From assembly GCF_900604535.1 (NCBI RefSeq), contig NZ_UWOT01000001.1:1-64000 (forward strand): DNA of 64,000 nucleotides, given 5' to 3'. This document shows positions 53,820 to 63,250 of this stretch, in pieces. The stretch is from Romboutsia_E sp900604535. GTDB lineage: Bacteria; Bacillota; Clostridia; Peptostreptococcales; Peptostreptococcaceae. Made by a program: the position numbers and the translations under genes. Position 1 is the stretch's first letter, and each line of letters begins with the position of its first letter. A model generated the notes under the pieces. It had not been told where the DNA came from and ran no database searches. It was given only the letters and a program-made list of their open reading frames with translations.

Positions 53820-54470
53820 ATGATTAATAATTTTATTTTCTCAAAAAATCATCTTACTGTGCTTTTGTTATTTGCATTATTCTTATATTTTTGCCCAAAG
53901 TTAACTAAAAATCTTTTACCTTATGTTCACATTGTTGAAAAAGTAATATGTACACTAATACTTTTAGAAATTTTATTTGAACAAGCATTTAATATTTCTA
54001 TGAATAATTATTCTTCATTAGATTCTCTACCTATAGATATTTGTAGGTTTAGTGAATATATTTGCATAGCAATTTTATTTTTTAAGCAGTATCAATTATT
54101 TAATGTATATTTTTCTTGGAGTTTAGTTTGCTCTATAGGAAATTTAATATTCTTTAAATATATACCTTATGATTTTCCTAACTTTCTTCATCTAGTGTAT
54201 ATTTTCGCAAATATGCTATTACTATATTCTAATGTATATATGGTGCAGGTTAGAAAATTCAAACTTAATAAGCATGCTATTAAAGATAATTTAATTGCTT
54301 GTACAATTTATTTTTCTTTTATATATCTTTTAAATAAAGTACTTGGTGCAAGCTACACATATAGCTTCTCTAGTTCTAATCTTTTGAGTATTTTTATCTT
54401 TGTAGGTCTTACAACTTTTATTTATATACCTTTTTACTTTTTTAAAAGTGATGAATCTAGTTTTAACTAA
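53820..54470 (+). CDS. YwaF-like integral membrane protein
   Basis: A 216-residue protein with about seven hydrophobic helices and little loop sequence. The LPIDICRF segment after the second helix resembles the LPxHxC motif of the YwaF/TIGR02206 family, whose function is unknown. ATG at 53820 has GGGAG 8 bases upstream; an ATG at 53805 is before that site. Monocistronic, with a strong terminator. The 190-bp gap before it shows only AT-rich sequence. Confidence 0.65.
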   Translation: MINNFIFSKNHLTVLLLFALFLYFCPKLTKNLLPYVHIVEKVICTLILLEILFEQAFNISMNNYSSLDSLPIDICRFSEYICIAILFFKQYQLFNVYFSWSLVCSIGNLIFFKYIPYDFPNFLHLVYIFANMLLLYSNVYMVQVRKFKLNKHAIKDNLIACTIYFSFIYLLNKVLGASYTYSFSSSNLLSIFIFVGLTTFIYIPFYFFKSDESSFN

Positions 54471-54474
54471 AAAT

Positions 54475-54525
54475 AATAAAAAAGAGCTAGGGTATAATTT
54501 ATTTATACCATAGCTCTTTTTTATT
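54475..54525. terminator. Bidirectional terminator
   Basis: Twenty-three-bp arms (54475-54497 and 54503-54525, core AGAGCTA then GGTATAA) with one irregular pair and a 5-base loop. The right arm touches the galM stop codon, so it ends both the YwaF-like gene and the gal operon. Confidence 0.8.
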
Positions 54526-55564
54526 ATTTTTTTATATCAAAAGTATATGTAGTTTTTTGTATATATTTTTCATCTTTATTTACTATAGAATCTTCTATAA
54601 AGCACATATTTCTACCTATTGGTGGAGCTTGAGTTTCAAAGCATATTCCATATCGTCTCTTAGCTTTCTCTCCAGTATAGGATACTAGTTCATCATCATA
54701 ATTCATAGTGTATATAACAACAGAATCTTGATTTGTATTTATAGTCATTGTTCTTTGTGATATAGGTTCTTCTATATAAATAGATTTTCCATCATTTAAT
54801 AAAAATACATGATCATAACCATTACCAATCTTTATTTGTTCATGATCATTATCTATATCCTTTCCAATGTTTTTTAAATTTCTAAAATCAAATGGTGTAT
54901 TATCTACAGTTAATTTTTTACCAGTTGGAACACAAGTATTATCTAATTCTAATATTTCATCACTATCTACCTTAAGATTGCATTGTGTAATAGTTCTTTT
55001 TATATCTCCACTTAAGTTAAAATAACTATGATTTGTCATGTTAATTAAAGTTGTTTTATCACTTATAGCTTCATATATTTCCTCTATTTTGTAATCTTCA
55101 TATATTTTAAAAGTAACACATACATCTAAGTTCCCAGGATAGTTTTCTTCTCTATCTAAAGACTTTGATATAAATCTTAAAGTTACATTGTCATTATCTT
55201 CTATAACATCTACATTCCATATCTTATGACTAAATCCTATATTTCCACCATGTCCCTGATGCATAGTGTAATTCTTATTTAATTGGTACTCTTTTCCTTC
55301 AATTATAACTTTACCTTCACAAATCCTTCCAGATGTTCTTCCTATAATTCCTCCATAATAAAAAGGATTTATAATATAATCTTCTATATTCTTATATCCA
55401 ACTACTATATTTTCAATATTTCCATATTTATCTGGGGTTTTTATTTTAGTTATAATTCCACCTAAATTTAATATTTCAAATTCAAATCCACTTGGAAATT
55501 TTACATTATATGCAATTATATCTTTATTATCTACAGTTTTTAGTAAAGTTTTAACACATTTCAT
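54524..55564 (-). CDS. galM: Aldose 1-epimerase (galactose mutarotase)
   Basis: A 346-residue mutarotase. Key text: FGGIIGRTSGRI, the catalytic histidine regions TMHQGH and NHSYFNL, and GICFETQAPP with the catalytic glutamate. It interconverts alpha- and beta-galactose before GalK. Its ATG at 55564 lies within the last codons of galT (overlap 14 bp); a GTG 9 bases upstream is less likely. Last gene of galK-galE-galT-galM. Confidence 0.92.
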   Translation of the reverse strand: MKCVKTLLKTVDNKDIIAYNVKFPSGFEFEILNLGGIITKIKTPDKYGNIENIVVGYKNIEDYIINPFYYGGIIGRTSGRICEGKVIIEGKEYQLNKNYTMHQGHGGNIGFSHKIWNVDVIEDNDNVTLRFISKSLDREENYPGNLDVCVTFKIYEDYKIEEIYEAISDKTTLINMTNHSYFNLSGDIKRTITQCNLKVDSDEILELDNTCVPTGKKLTVDNTPFDFRNLKNIGKDIDNDHEQIKIGNGYDHVFLLNDGKSIYIEEPISQRTMTINTNQDSVVIYTMNYDDELVSYTGEKAKRRYGICFETQAPPIGRNMCFIEDSIVNKDEKYIQKTTYTFDIKK

Positions 55565-57110
55565 ACATTTCACCTACTAAACTTTCTACATATAGTTTTA
55601 AATCGTTCATGTATTTTTCCATTGCTTTTTTCCCATCATCATCCCATTTGAAAACTCCACAATGTTCTAATACTTTGCTAAATACTAATCCAACTTCATC
55701 TTCTATTATATAATCAATATTATCTTTATTTATTTCATTATATTTTGACTTTATTTCATTAAACCACTCTAAATGTATTCTTAAATTATCATCATCTTCA
55801 ACTATATTGGCCTTAGAATCATCTAGTAAGCATTCTTTTATATTAGCTAATTCATCTTTTAATCTTGCTGGTAATACTGCAAGTCCTAAAACTTCTATTA
55901 GTCCTATGTTCTCTTTCTTTATATGGTGAAGCTCTTTATGAGGATGGAATATTCCATCTGGATGTTCTTCACTAGTTCTATTATTTCTCAATACTAAATC
56001 TAACTCGAATTTATTATCTCTTTTTCTAGCTATTGGAGTTATAGTATTATGTGGTGTTTTATCCGTATAAGCATGTATATCTACTTCTTTATCAGAATAA
56101 TTCTTCCAATGACTTAAGATTTTTTCTCCTAATTCACTTAGTTCCCTTCTATCATCTCCACTTATTCTAACAACAGATAAAGGCCATTTTATCATAGATA
56201 TTTTTATATTTTCATATCCCTTTATATCAAATGTAAATACGTCCTTAGCTTTTGCCATAGCAAACTCATATCTTCCGCCTTGATAGTGATCGTGAGTAAG
56301 TATAGATCCTCCAACTATCGGTAAATCTGCATTAGATCCTATAAAGTAATGAGGGAATTTTTCAACAAATTCTAGATTTCTATCAAAAGTCTTTTTACTT
56401 ATAAACATTGGTTCATGTTCGCTTGAAAATACAATACAGTGCTCATTATAATAAGAGTATGGTGAGTATTGTAAATTCCATTCTTCGTTACTTAAATTAA
56501 AAGGTATTATTCTTAGATTTTGTCTAGCTGGATGATTAACTCTTCCTGCATAACCTACATTTTCTTTACATAATAAACACTTTGGATAAGATGCACTTTT
56601 CATATTTTTAGCTGCTGCTATAGCCTTAGGATCTTTCTCTGGCTTAGATAAATTTATAGTTATATCTATATCTCCATATTCTGTAGACGTCTTCCACGTC
56701 ATATTTTGTGCAATTCTATCTGTTCTAACATAATCACATGCTTTACTTAAGTTATAAAAATAATCAGTTGCACTTTTTTTGTCGTCTTTATATTTACATT
56801 TAAATTCTTTTATAACCTGAGAAGGTCTAGGCATAAGTAAACTCATTATCTTAGTGTCTAATAAATCTCTATATACAGATGAATTAGATTCTAAAATACC
56901 ATTTTCAAATGCATAATCCAATATATTATTAAGTATAGGAGTGACATTTTCTAAATTCTCATCATCCACTTCTTCAAATATATATTCATCTAATTTAAAA
57001 AGTTCTATAAGAGAATTTCTTATATAAGTCTTATCTTCTTCTTCAAATAAATTATGTCTTAATCCATAATTAACAAGCCTTTCAAATTCTATATATATAT
57101 TAATATTCAT
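55551..57110 (-). CDS. galT: UDP-glucose-hexose-1-phosphate uridylyltransferase, Firmicute type
   Basis: A 519-residue GalT of the longer Gram-positive type (about 500 residues against 350 in E. coli). CLLCKENVGYAGR, the HDHYQGG block and the histidine-rich GIFHPHKELHHIKKENIG are seen. It exchanges UMP between UDP-glucose and galactose-1-phosphate. ATG at 57110 follows GGGGGA; an ATG at 57134 has no ribosome site. A folded spacer of about 130 bp separates it from galE. Confidence 0.94.
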   Translation of the reverse strand: MNINIYIEFERLVNYGLRHNLFEEEDKTYIRNSLIELFKLDEYIFEEVDDENLENVTPILNNILDYAFENGILESNSSVYRDLLDTKIMSLLMPRPSQVIKEFKCKYKDDKKSATDYFYNLSKACDYVRTDRIAQNMTWKTSTEYGDIDITINLSKPEKDPKAIAAAKNMKSASYPKCLLCKENVGYAGRVNHPARQNLRIIPFNLSNEEWNLQYSPYSYYNEHCIVFSSEHEPMFISKKTFDRNLEFVEKFPHYFIGSNADLPIVGGSILTHDHYQGGRYEFAMAKAKDVFTFDIKGYENIKISMIKWPLSVVRISGDDRRELSELGEKILSHWKNYSDKEVDIHAYTDKTPHNTITPIARKRDNKFELDLVLRNNRTSEEHPDGIFHPHKELHHIKKENIGLIEVLGLAVLPARLKDELANIKECLLDDSKANIVEDDDNLRIHLEWFNEIKSKYNEINKDNIDYIIEDEVGLVFSKVLEHCGVFKWDDDGKKAMEKYMNDLKLYVESLVGEMYEMC

Positions 57111-57164
57111 AATCTTTCCCCCTTTAAAATACACTTCAAACTTATTTTTAATAAATAATCAAAC

Positions 57165-57233
57165 GGGGTGAAATATAAATTCACTGACAATTACAACACC
57201 TTTCGTTGCATGAAAGAAATTTATATTCACCCC
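57165..57233 (-). other. Folded galE-galT spacer
   Basis: On the minus strand GGGGTGAATATAAATT (57233-57218) pairs with AATTTATATTTCACCCC (57181-57165), with a single bulge, enclosing a smaller TGCAAC-GTTGTA stem. No U run follows, so this is not a standard terminator. It may set the balance of galE and galT mRNA by processing or partial termination. Confidence 0.5.
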
Positions 57234-57242
57234 TAAAATGTC

Positions 57243-58229
57243 TTATTTTAAGAAACCATCTGGATGATTTTGATGCCAATTCCATGCAGAAGATATCATT
57301 GCTTCAACATTTTCAAACTTAGGTTCCCACCCAAGTTCACATCTTGCCTTTTGAGATGCTGCAACAAGTTTTGCAGGATCTCCAGCTCTTCTTTCACATA
57401 CTTTAGCAGGTATTGGATGCCCTGTAACTTTTCTTGCTGCTTCTATCATTTCTTTTACAGTAAATCCATTTCCACTGCCTAAGTTATATATGTTACTATC
57501 ACAACCTTCTCTTAACTTATGAACAGCTAGTATATGTGCATCTGCTAAATCTGTTACGTGTATATAATCTCTTATACATGTACCATCATGAGTATCATAA
57601 TCATCACCAAATATTGAAATAAACTCTCTCTTACCTAATGGTACTTGAAGTATTAATGGTATTAAGTGAGTTTCTGGACTATGGTCTTCTCCTATTTCTC
57701 CACTTACATGTGCTCCAGCTACATTAAAGTATCTAAGAGATATGTATTTAACTCCATGAGCAACATCTGCCCATTTCATCATCTTTTCCATAGCTAGCTT
57801 AGTTTCTCCATATGCATTTGTTGGATTAGTTGGATCAGTTTCAAGTATTGGTATATTTTTAGGTTCTCCATATGTTGCTGCTGTTGAAGAAAATACTATT
57901 TTCTTAACATTATGTTTTATCATAACTTTTAAAAGTATTTCTGTTCCATGAACATTATTATTAAAATATTTTAGAGGATTTGTCATACTTTCTCCTACTA
58001 AAGAGTTTGCAGCAAAATGTATAACTTCATCTATTTTATTTTCAGCAAATACTCTGTCTAATTCTTCTTCATTCCTTATATCAACATTATAAAACTTAGC
58101 ATCTGGATGTATTGCATCCTTATGACCTGTTTCTAAATTATCTACAATTATAACTTCTTCATTTCTATCAATAAGTTGTCTTACTGCATGACTACCTATA
58201 TAACCAGCACCACCACAAACTAATATCAT
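57243..58229 (-). CDS. galE: UDP-glucose 4-epimerase
   Basis: A 328-residue short-chain dehydrogenase-type epimerase. GGAGYIGSH binds NAD, SSTAATYG and YGETK give the catalytic Ser/Tyr/Lys, and GSGNGFTVKEMI is present near the end. It turns UDP-galactose into UDP-glucose. ATG at 58229 has GGAGG 7 bases upstream; the frame opens further up but without a ribosome site. Confidence 0.96.
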   Translation of the reverse strand: MILVCGGAGYIGSHAVRQLIDRNEEVIIVDNLETGHKDAIHPDAKFYNVDIRNEEELDRVFAENKIDEVIHFAANSLVGESMTNPLKYFNNNVHGTEILLKVMIKHNVKKIVFSSTAATYGEPKNIPILETDPTNPTNAYGETKLAMEKMMKWADVAHGVKYISLRYFNVAGAHVSGEIGEDHSPETHLIPLILQVPLGKREFISIFGDDYDTHDGTCIRDYIHVTDLADAHILAVHKLREGCDSNIYNLGSGNGFTVKEMIEAARKVTGHPIPAKVCERRAGDPAKLVAASQKARCELGWEPKFENVEAMISSAWNWHQNHPDGFLK

Positions 58230-58260
58230 ATTTTTACCTCCATTAACTTTAAATATATAT

Positions 58261-59424
58261 TTATATTTCTCTAGTTCCATCTCCTATATTTGCAACATAG
58301 AAATCTGCATTATATCCTATTACATCTTTATATCCTTTTCCTACAGTTTCTATAAAATCATCTTGCATATCTTTTTTTACTATAGATACTGTACATCCAC
58401 CAAATCCAGCTCCAGTCATCCTAGCGCCTACAGTCCCTGGATGGTTCCACGCTAATTCAACTAGTGTATCTAACTCTTTTCCAGTTACTTCATAATCATC
58501 TCTTAAAGATATATGTGAGCTATTCATAAGCTTTCCGAAAGTCTCTATATCATTATTTTGTAAAGCATTTACAGCTTTTAATGTTCTTTGATTTTCATAT
58601 ACAGCATGCTTAGCTCTCTTTATTCTTAACTCATCTTTTATAAGACTTTTATTTTCTTCAAATTCTTCTTCAGTAAGCTCTCCTAAAGATCTTATATTTA
58701 ATTTATTTTGAAGTTCAGATAATGCAGTTTCACACTCACTTCTTCTTTCATTATACTTAGAATCAGCTAATCCTCTTCTTTTATTTGTATTAGCTATTAT
58801 TATAACTTCATCTTTTAGGTCTACTTTGCTATACTTATAATTTAAAGTATTGCAATCTAATAATATTGCACTTTTTTCTTTTCCCATACCTATAGCAAAT
58901 TGATCCATTATGCCACAGTTAACACCTATAAAATTATTTTCAGCTTCTTGACAGTATTTTACTAATTTAACTCTATCTATGTCAAATTTAAATATTTCAT
59001 CCATCATAACAGCCATTAAAAGTTCTAGGGATGCGGATGATGATAACCCTGCTCCATTTGGTATATTTCCAAATACAACCATATCAAATCCTTGCTTTAC
59101 ATCATAACCATGCTTTCTTAATACATCTATAACGCCTTTTGGATAGTTGGCCCAATCATGATATTTTTCATTTTTTAATTCATCTATATCAAAAGTTATA
59201 ACTCCTAAATCTTTAAAATTATCTGAATACATTCTAACCTTTTTATCATCTCTTAAAGCTATTACTCCATATGTACCAAAGCTTAATGCACAAGGAAATA
59301 CATTTCCCCCATTATAATCAGTATGCTCTCCAATTAAATTAACTCTACCTGGTGAGAAAAATACTCTTAATCCTTCTCTTTCACCATAAACTTTAGTAAA
59401 CATTTCTAACATTCTATTTTTCAT
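58261..59424 (-). CDS. galK: Galactokinase
   Basis: A 387-residue GHMP kinase. PGRVNLIGEHTDYNGG is the galactokinase signature, GAGLSSSASLE the ATP-binding loop and GARMTGAGFGGCT the third motif. It phosphorylates galactose at C1 and is first in the operon. ATG follows GGGGAGG. Confidence 0.97.
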   Translation of the reverse strand: MKNRMLEMFTKVYGEREGLRVFFSPGRVNLIGEHTDYNGGNVFPCALSFGTYGVIALRDDKKVRMYSDNFKDLGVITFDIDELKNEKYHDWANYPKGVIDVLRKHGYDVKQGFDMVVFGNIPNGAGLSSSASLELLMAVMMDEIFKFDIDRVKLVKYCQEAENNFIGVNCGIMDQFAIGMGKEKSAILLDCNTLNYKYSKVDLKDEVIIIANTNKRRGLADSKYNERRSECETALSELQNKLNIRSLGELTEEEFEENKSLIKDELRIKRAKHAVYENQRTLKAVNALQNNDIETFGKLMNSSHISLRDDYEVTGKELDTLVELAWNHPGTVGARMTGAGFGGCTVSIVKKDMQDDFIETVGKGYKDVIGYNADFYVANIGDGTREI

Positions 59425-59467
59425 TTTTACCTCCCCTTTATCTCCAATTATTTATTATTATGATATA

Positions 59468-59507
59468 ATCATAACACAGTAAATAAAGGCTTACAATAAC
59501 GTTTTCA
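59468..59507 (-). promoter_or_regulatory. gal operon promoter with overlapping cre-like site
   Basis: On the minus strand TTGTAA (59496-59491), 17-bp spacer and TATGAT (59473-59468) form a sigma-A promoter. TGAAAACGTTATTG (59507-59494) overlaps the -35 and matches 12 of 14 positions of the CcpA cre consensus TGWAANCGNTNWCA. A GalR/LacI-family operator is an alternative reading. Confidence 0.6.
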
Positions 59508-59585
59508 CCATTTTTAGTAAAAATATTTAGTTTTTTACTTATTTTTACTTGTATATTTTTTTACTTTCGTTAATCTAACCAAATA

Positions 59586-59626
59586 AAAAATACCTTAAGA
59601 AAAAATTATATTCTTAAGGTATTTTT
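59586..59626 (-). terminator. Terminator of the asr operon
   Basis: Perfect 16-bp arms (AAAAATACCTTAAGAA and complement) with a 9-base loop and T runs, 17 bp past the asrC stop codon. Confidence 0.85.
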
Positions 59627-59643
59627 GTATAAGTAAAAATCTA

Positions 59644-60612
59644 TTAATATCTTATTCCATTCCAGTAAATATTTTCGCTTACTTTAACTATATCCTCTAA
59701 ATCTACTCCGTCTAGTGCCCACTTTTTAAATTCCATAAATCCAGTTCTATCAACAATATATCCAATATGCTCTTTTCTACCTGGTGCATTTGTATCTATA
59801 TATTCAGTAACATACTTATATGTGTTACGTATTATTTTTATTATAGACTCTTCGTCTGCCCATATTAAAAAATCTTCTGCTAATCTTGGATTTTTCTTTC
59901 CTGTTCTCCCCATTATAGCTAATCTATAATATTTCTTAGAATCTCTAGTCCATGCTGATGTAGGGCAATTAAGTACGCATTCTCCACATCCAATACATTT
60001 ATCATGATCTCTTATAATTTTATAGTTCTCCATTTTTAATGCACCTGTAGAAAGTTTTTTGCATTTTTTTACACAAGCTCCACATGATACACATCTATTC
60101 TTATCATATAAAGGTAATGTCATTCCAATTATACCAAAATCATGCGTTCTAGCTTTTATACAATCATTTGGACATCCTGTTAATGCTACCTTTACATGTA
60201 AATTATTCGGAAATATTGCTTTTTCTATTTTCTTAGCAAATTCAGTTGTATTATACTGTGCTTTTGGACAGACTTTATTACCTATACAAGCACATATATT
60301 TCTAGTTCCTGCTGCTGAGTATCCCTTATTTTTCTCCTCTTGATTTACATCCATCTTATCTATTACTGGTTGAATTAATTTATTTACTTCATCCATATCT
60401 TCCATACTTATACCAAGTATCTCAAAACCTTGTCTTGTTGTTATATGAACTTGACCATTTCCATACTCATTTGCTATCTTAGACACTATCATTAAACTTT
60501 CTGGATCAACACAACCTCCTGGTATTCTAACTCTAAGAGAAGTTTCATATTTATTTTTTGTAATTCTATAGGCATTCTTCATTACTTTTTTAGTATTTAT
60601 ATCTCTTATCAT
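59644..60612 (-). CDS. asrC: Anaerobic sulfite reductase subunit C (siroheme)
   Basis: A 322-residue siroheme/Fe-S subunit that carries out six-electron reduction of sulfite to sulfide. The siroheme-[4Fe-4S] cysteines are in NICACIGNKVCPKA and LTGCPNDC; a ferredoxin pair follows (CVSCGACVKKC, CIGCGECVLNC). AGGAGA precedes the ATG. Last gene of asrABC. Confidence 0.95.
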   Translation of the reverse strand: MIRDINTKKVMKNAYRITKNKYETSLRVRIPGGCVDPESLMIVSKIANEYGNGQVHITTRQGFEILGISMEDMDEVNKLIQPVIDKMDVNQEEKNKGYSAAGTRNICACIGNKVCPKAQYNTTEFAKKIEKAIFPNNLHVKVALTGCPNDCIKARTHDFGIIGMTLPLYDKNRCVSCGACVKKCKKLSTGALKMENYKIIRDHDKCIGCGECVLNCPTSAWTRDSKKYYRLAIMGRTGKKNPRLAEDFLIWADEESIIKIIRNTYKYVTEYIDTNAPGRKEHIGYIVDRTGFMEFKKWALDGVDLEDIVKVSENIYWNGIRY

Positions 60613-60623
60613 AACATCTTCTC

Positions 60624-61415
60624 CTAATCCATAAGATTTTTAGCATAAGAGTAGTCAAACACAGGTCCATCTATACATATATACGTATCATCCATCTTAC
60701 AATGTCCACATTTACCTACTCCACAGCACATTTTTCTTTCATAAGAAACCCATATATTACTTTCATCTAATTCTCGTTTTAAAAACTCTCCTACTGTAAA
60801 CTTCATCATCATAGGAGGTCCTACTACTATTACTGAAGTATTATCAATATCTTCTATATCTAAATTAGGTATATACTTAGTTACCAATCCTATATTTCCA
60901 GAGTAGCTGTCCTCTGCACTGTCCACTGTTATTAGTACATCTAATTTATCGTTCCATTTTCTTATATCATCCTTAAATAATATATCTTTTTCAGACTTAA
61001 ATCCCGCTATTAATTTAAAACTTTTACATTTATATAAATTATTATAGAAATATTCAATGATTCCTCTTACAGGAGCTAATCCGCTACCACCTGCAACAAC
61101 TATAACTTCTCTTCCCTTATATAGATTTATATCAAATCCATTTCCATAAGGTCCCCTTATAAAAAAGTCATCTCCAACTTTATAATTAAATAATTCACTT
61201 GTAACCTTACCCACATTTCTTATAGTAAAGTCTATATAATCTTCTCCGTATCCTGAAACTGATATAGGACTTTCTCCATACTTAGGTATCGATATTTCAT
61301 AGAACTTTCCAGGAAGCACGTTTTCAGTATTGCATCTAGCCCTAAATGTCCACTCTATATCTGTATGTTTTATTATGTCTATTATTTTTGAAGAAACTGG
61401 TATATATGGATTCAT
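60624..61415 (-). CDS. asrB: Anaerobic sulfite reductase subunit B (FAD, [2Fe-2S])
   Basis: A 263-residue flavoprotein of the ferredoxin reductase fold: RGPYGNGFD for FAD, VVAGGSGLAPVRGI for NAD(P)H, and a C-terminal [2Fe-2S] site (MCCGVGKCGHC then C). It feeds electrons from NADH to AsrC. It begins directly after the asrA stop (TAA-ATG), with GAGGAGG inside asrA. Confidence 0.95.
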   Translation of the reverse strand: MNPYIPVSSKIIDIIKHTDIEWTFRARCNTENVLPGKFYEISIPKYGESPISVSGYGEDYIDFTIRNVGKVTSELFNYKVGDDFFIRGPYGNGFDINLYKGREVIVVAGGSGLAPVRGIIEYFYNNLYKCKSFKLIAGFKSEKDILFKDDIRKWNDKLDVLITVDSAEDSYSGNIGLVTKYIPNLDIEDIDNTSVIVVGPPMMMKFTVGEFLKRELDESNIWVSYERKMCCGVGKCGHCKMDDTYICIDGPVFDYSYAKNLMD

Positions 61416-62426
61416 TTATTTTACCTCCTCTTTCACTGATATAGCTTCATTTACTTTATCTATACATTCAGAAAATGATATATATTGTGGGCAAGCATCA
61501 TCACATCTTCCACAACCTACACACATGTGATACCCAAACCTCTTATTAAAGTCATGTATTTTATGCATAACTTTAAATCTCATTCTCTCTCCTTGTTTTT
61601 TTCTAAAAGAATGCCCTCCTGCCATATCTGTATAACCATCAACTTGACAAGATGCCCATACTCGTCTTCTTTCACCTACATTTTCATTCTCTTTATAAAA
61701 AATATCTTGCATTGTAAAACATGAGCATGTTGGACATACAAAATTACATCTACCACAAGCTATACATCTAGAATCATATTCATCCCACATTGGATGTTTA
61801 GCTATGGCTATAGACTCTAAATTATCAGGTATTTCTACAGATATTGTGTTATTTTTAACATAATCAATTACAAAATCAGTTTCTTTACCTTTAAATACAT
61901 TAAGCTCTTCATCTTTTATGTCTAAGTATATTTCATTTTCTCTTATACTTAACCCAATTGAGTAATCATCACTTTTATTAGATCCCATGCTTACACAAAA
62001 ACAATTTCTAAAACTTTCTTTACATCCTATAAGAATAAACTTTATTTTTTCTCTTATTCTCTTATAATAATAATCTTTTTCAATTCCATTATTAAGATAT
62101 ATTTCATCTAATCTTTTTACTCCGTTTAAATCACATGCTCTTAAAAATACAAGTAATTTTTTATCTTCTACTTCACTTTCCTTATATTCTTTCTCAGTAA
62201 AATAAAAAAGAACTTGGTTTATCGGAAGTATAACTTCTTTTGCTGAGAAATTTGATTTCTTATTAAAATCAATTTGATCTATACTATTAATTTCTTCATA
62301 TTTCGTTAAATCCGTATCTGAATAAGTTCCTTTGAATGATGTCGTTACAGGAGCTAGTATTTTATACTCTGACTGTAATAATTTTAATCCATCATCAAAA
62401 CTTGATTTATCTAATCTTATTTTCAT
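61416..62426 (-). CDS. asrA: Anaerobic sulfite reductase subunit A (ferredoxin-like)
   Basis: A 336-residue electron-transfer subunit with two [4Fe-4S] sites near the end (CIACGRCNFVCPTC and CVGCGRCDDACPQ) and an N-terminal alpha-beta domain. First gene of the operon; TAGGAGG precedes the ATG. A Crp/Fnr-type operator lies 57 bp upstream. Confidence 0.95.
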   Translation of the reverse strand: MKIRLDKSSFDDGLKLLQSEYKILAPVTTSFKGTYSDTDLTKYEEINSIDQIDFNKKSNFSAKEVILPINQVLFYFTEKEYKESEVEDKKLLVFLRACDLNGVKRLDEIYLNNGIEKDYYYKRIREKIKFILIGCKESFRNCFCVSMGSNKSDDYSIGLSIRENEIYLDIKDEELNVFKGKETDFVIDYVKNNTISVEIPDNLESIAIAKHPMWDEYDSRCIACGRCNFVCPTCSCFTMQDIFYKENENVGERRRVWASCQVDGYTDMAGGHSFRKKQGERMRFKVMHKIHDFNKRFGYHMCVGCGRCDDACPQYISFSECIDKVNEAISVKEEVK

Positions 62427-62483
62427 AGATATTCCTCCTAGACTTTGTTAAATAAATATTAACATCTTCACTTATAAAAAGTC

Positions 62484-62499
62484 TGTGATAAATATCACA
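62484..62499. promoter_or_regulatory. Crp/Fnr-type operator upstream of asrA
   Basis: TGTGATAAATATCACA contains the full TGTGA-N6-TCACA core. On the minus strand an extended -10 TGTTAATAT (62464-62456) lies such that the site would be centred near -41.5, the class II activator position; a second possible -10 (TATAAG at 62476-62471) would place the site over the promoter. Confidence 0.75.
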
Positions 62500-62584
62500 A
62501 TTTGTAAAATAAAAAGCCACTCCATAACCAATAATAAAGTATACAATTTAAATATTTACTATCAGTTACAAAGTAGCTCATATA

Positions 62585-63250
62585 TTATGTCGTTTTAAAA
62601 TATGTAGAAAGTTTTTCTTTTCTAACATATACTTTCTTACCATCTACCCTTACTAAATCTTCATCTTGCAATACTTTCATCGCTCTAGATAAACTTTCTC
62701 TTTTGCATCCTAACATATCTGCTATATAAGTAATTGTTAGATTCATATTGATAAGAGTCCATTCTCCTTTTTCAATACCAAATTCTCTTCCCAATCGATA
62801 GAGTTTAGCTGCCAATTTTTTATCAATACGAATTGAAATAGAATTTTTAACTTGTCTATATAAACGTCTATTTTTATTTTGGATATGAAGCATAATATTT
62901 TTAGTAAGGTTAAAGTCATTTTTCATAATTTTTATAAAATCAGAAGTTTTACATTCTAATATAGTTGATTTTTCAAATGCTTCACATCCTATAGAGGATG
63001 TTTTTATATTATCTATAAGTATCTCATTTATCATCTCACCTTTTTTAAGAATAAATATTATTTTTCTTTCTCCACTTTCATTCATTTTAAAAATAGATAT
63101 CTTTCCGTCTTTTAAAAAATATAACTTATCTAATTCATCTCTTTCATTGAATAAAATTTCTTTTCTTTTTAAAACCCGCTCACTTAATATCTTGCTAATT
63201 TCAATCTTACTTTCATCTTTAATATCCTTAAATACTTGAATATTTTCCAT
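62585..63250 (-). CDS. Crp/Fnr family regulator of the asr region
   Basis: A 221-residue Crp/Fnr regulator: sensor barrel about 15-115, dimer helix 120-145, helix-turn-helix near 170-195 with YIADMLGCKRESLSRAM. The R-E-x2-S-R recognition helix resembles Crp and fits a TGTGA half-site like that found just downstream before asrA. No FNR-type four-cysteine N-terminus. It starts one base-step after the nitroreductase stop (TAA-ATG), so the two are coupled. It probably controls asrABC in response to a sulfur or electron-acceptor signal. Confidence 0.85.
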   Translation of the reverse strand: MENIQVFKDIKDESKIEISKILSERVLKRKEILFNERDELDKLYFLKDGKISIFKMNESGERKIIFILKKGEMINEILIDNIKTSSIGCEAFEKSTILECKTSDFIKIMKNDFNLTKNIMLHIQNKNRRLYRQVKNSISIRIDKKLAAKLYRLGREFGIEKGEWTLINMNLTITYIADMLGCKRESLSRAMKVLQDEDLVRVDGKKVYVRKEKLSTYFKTT

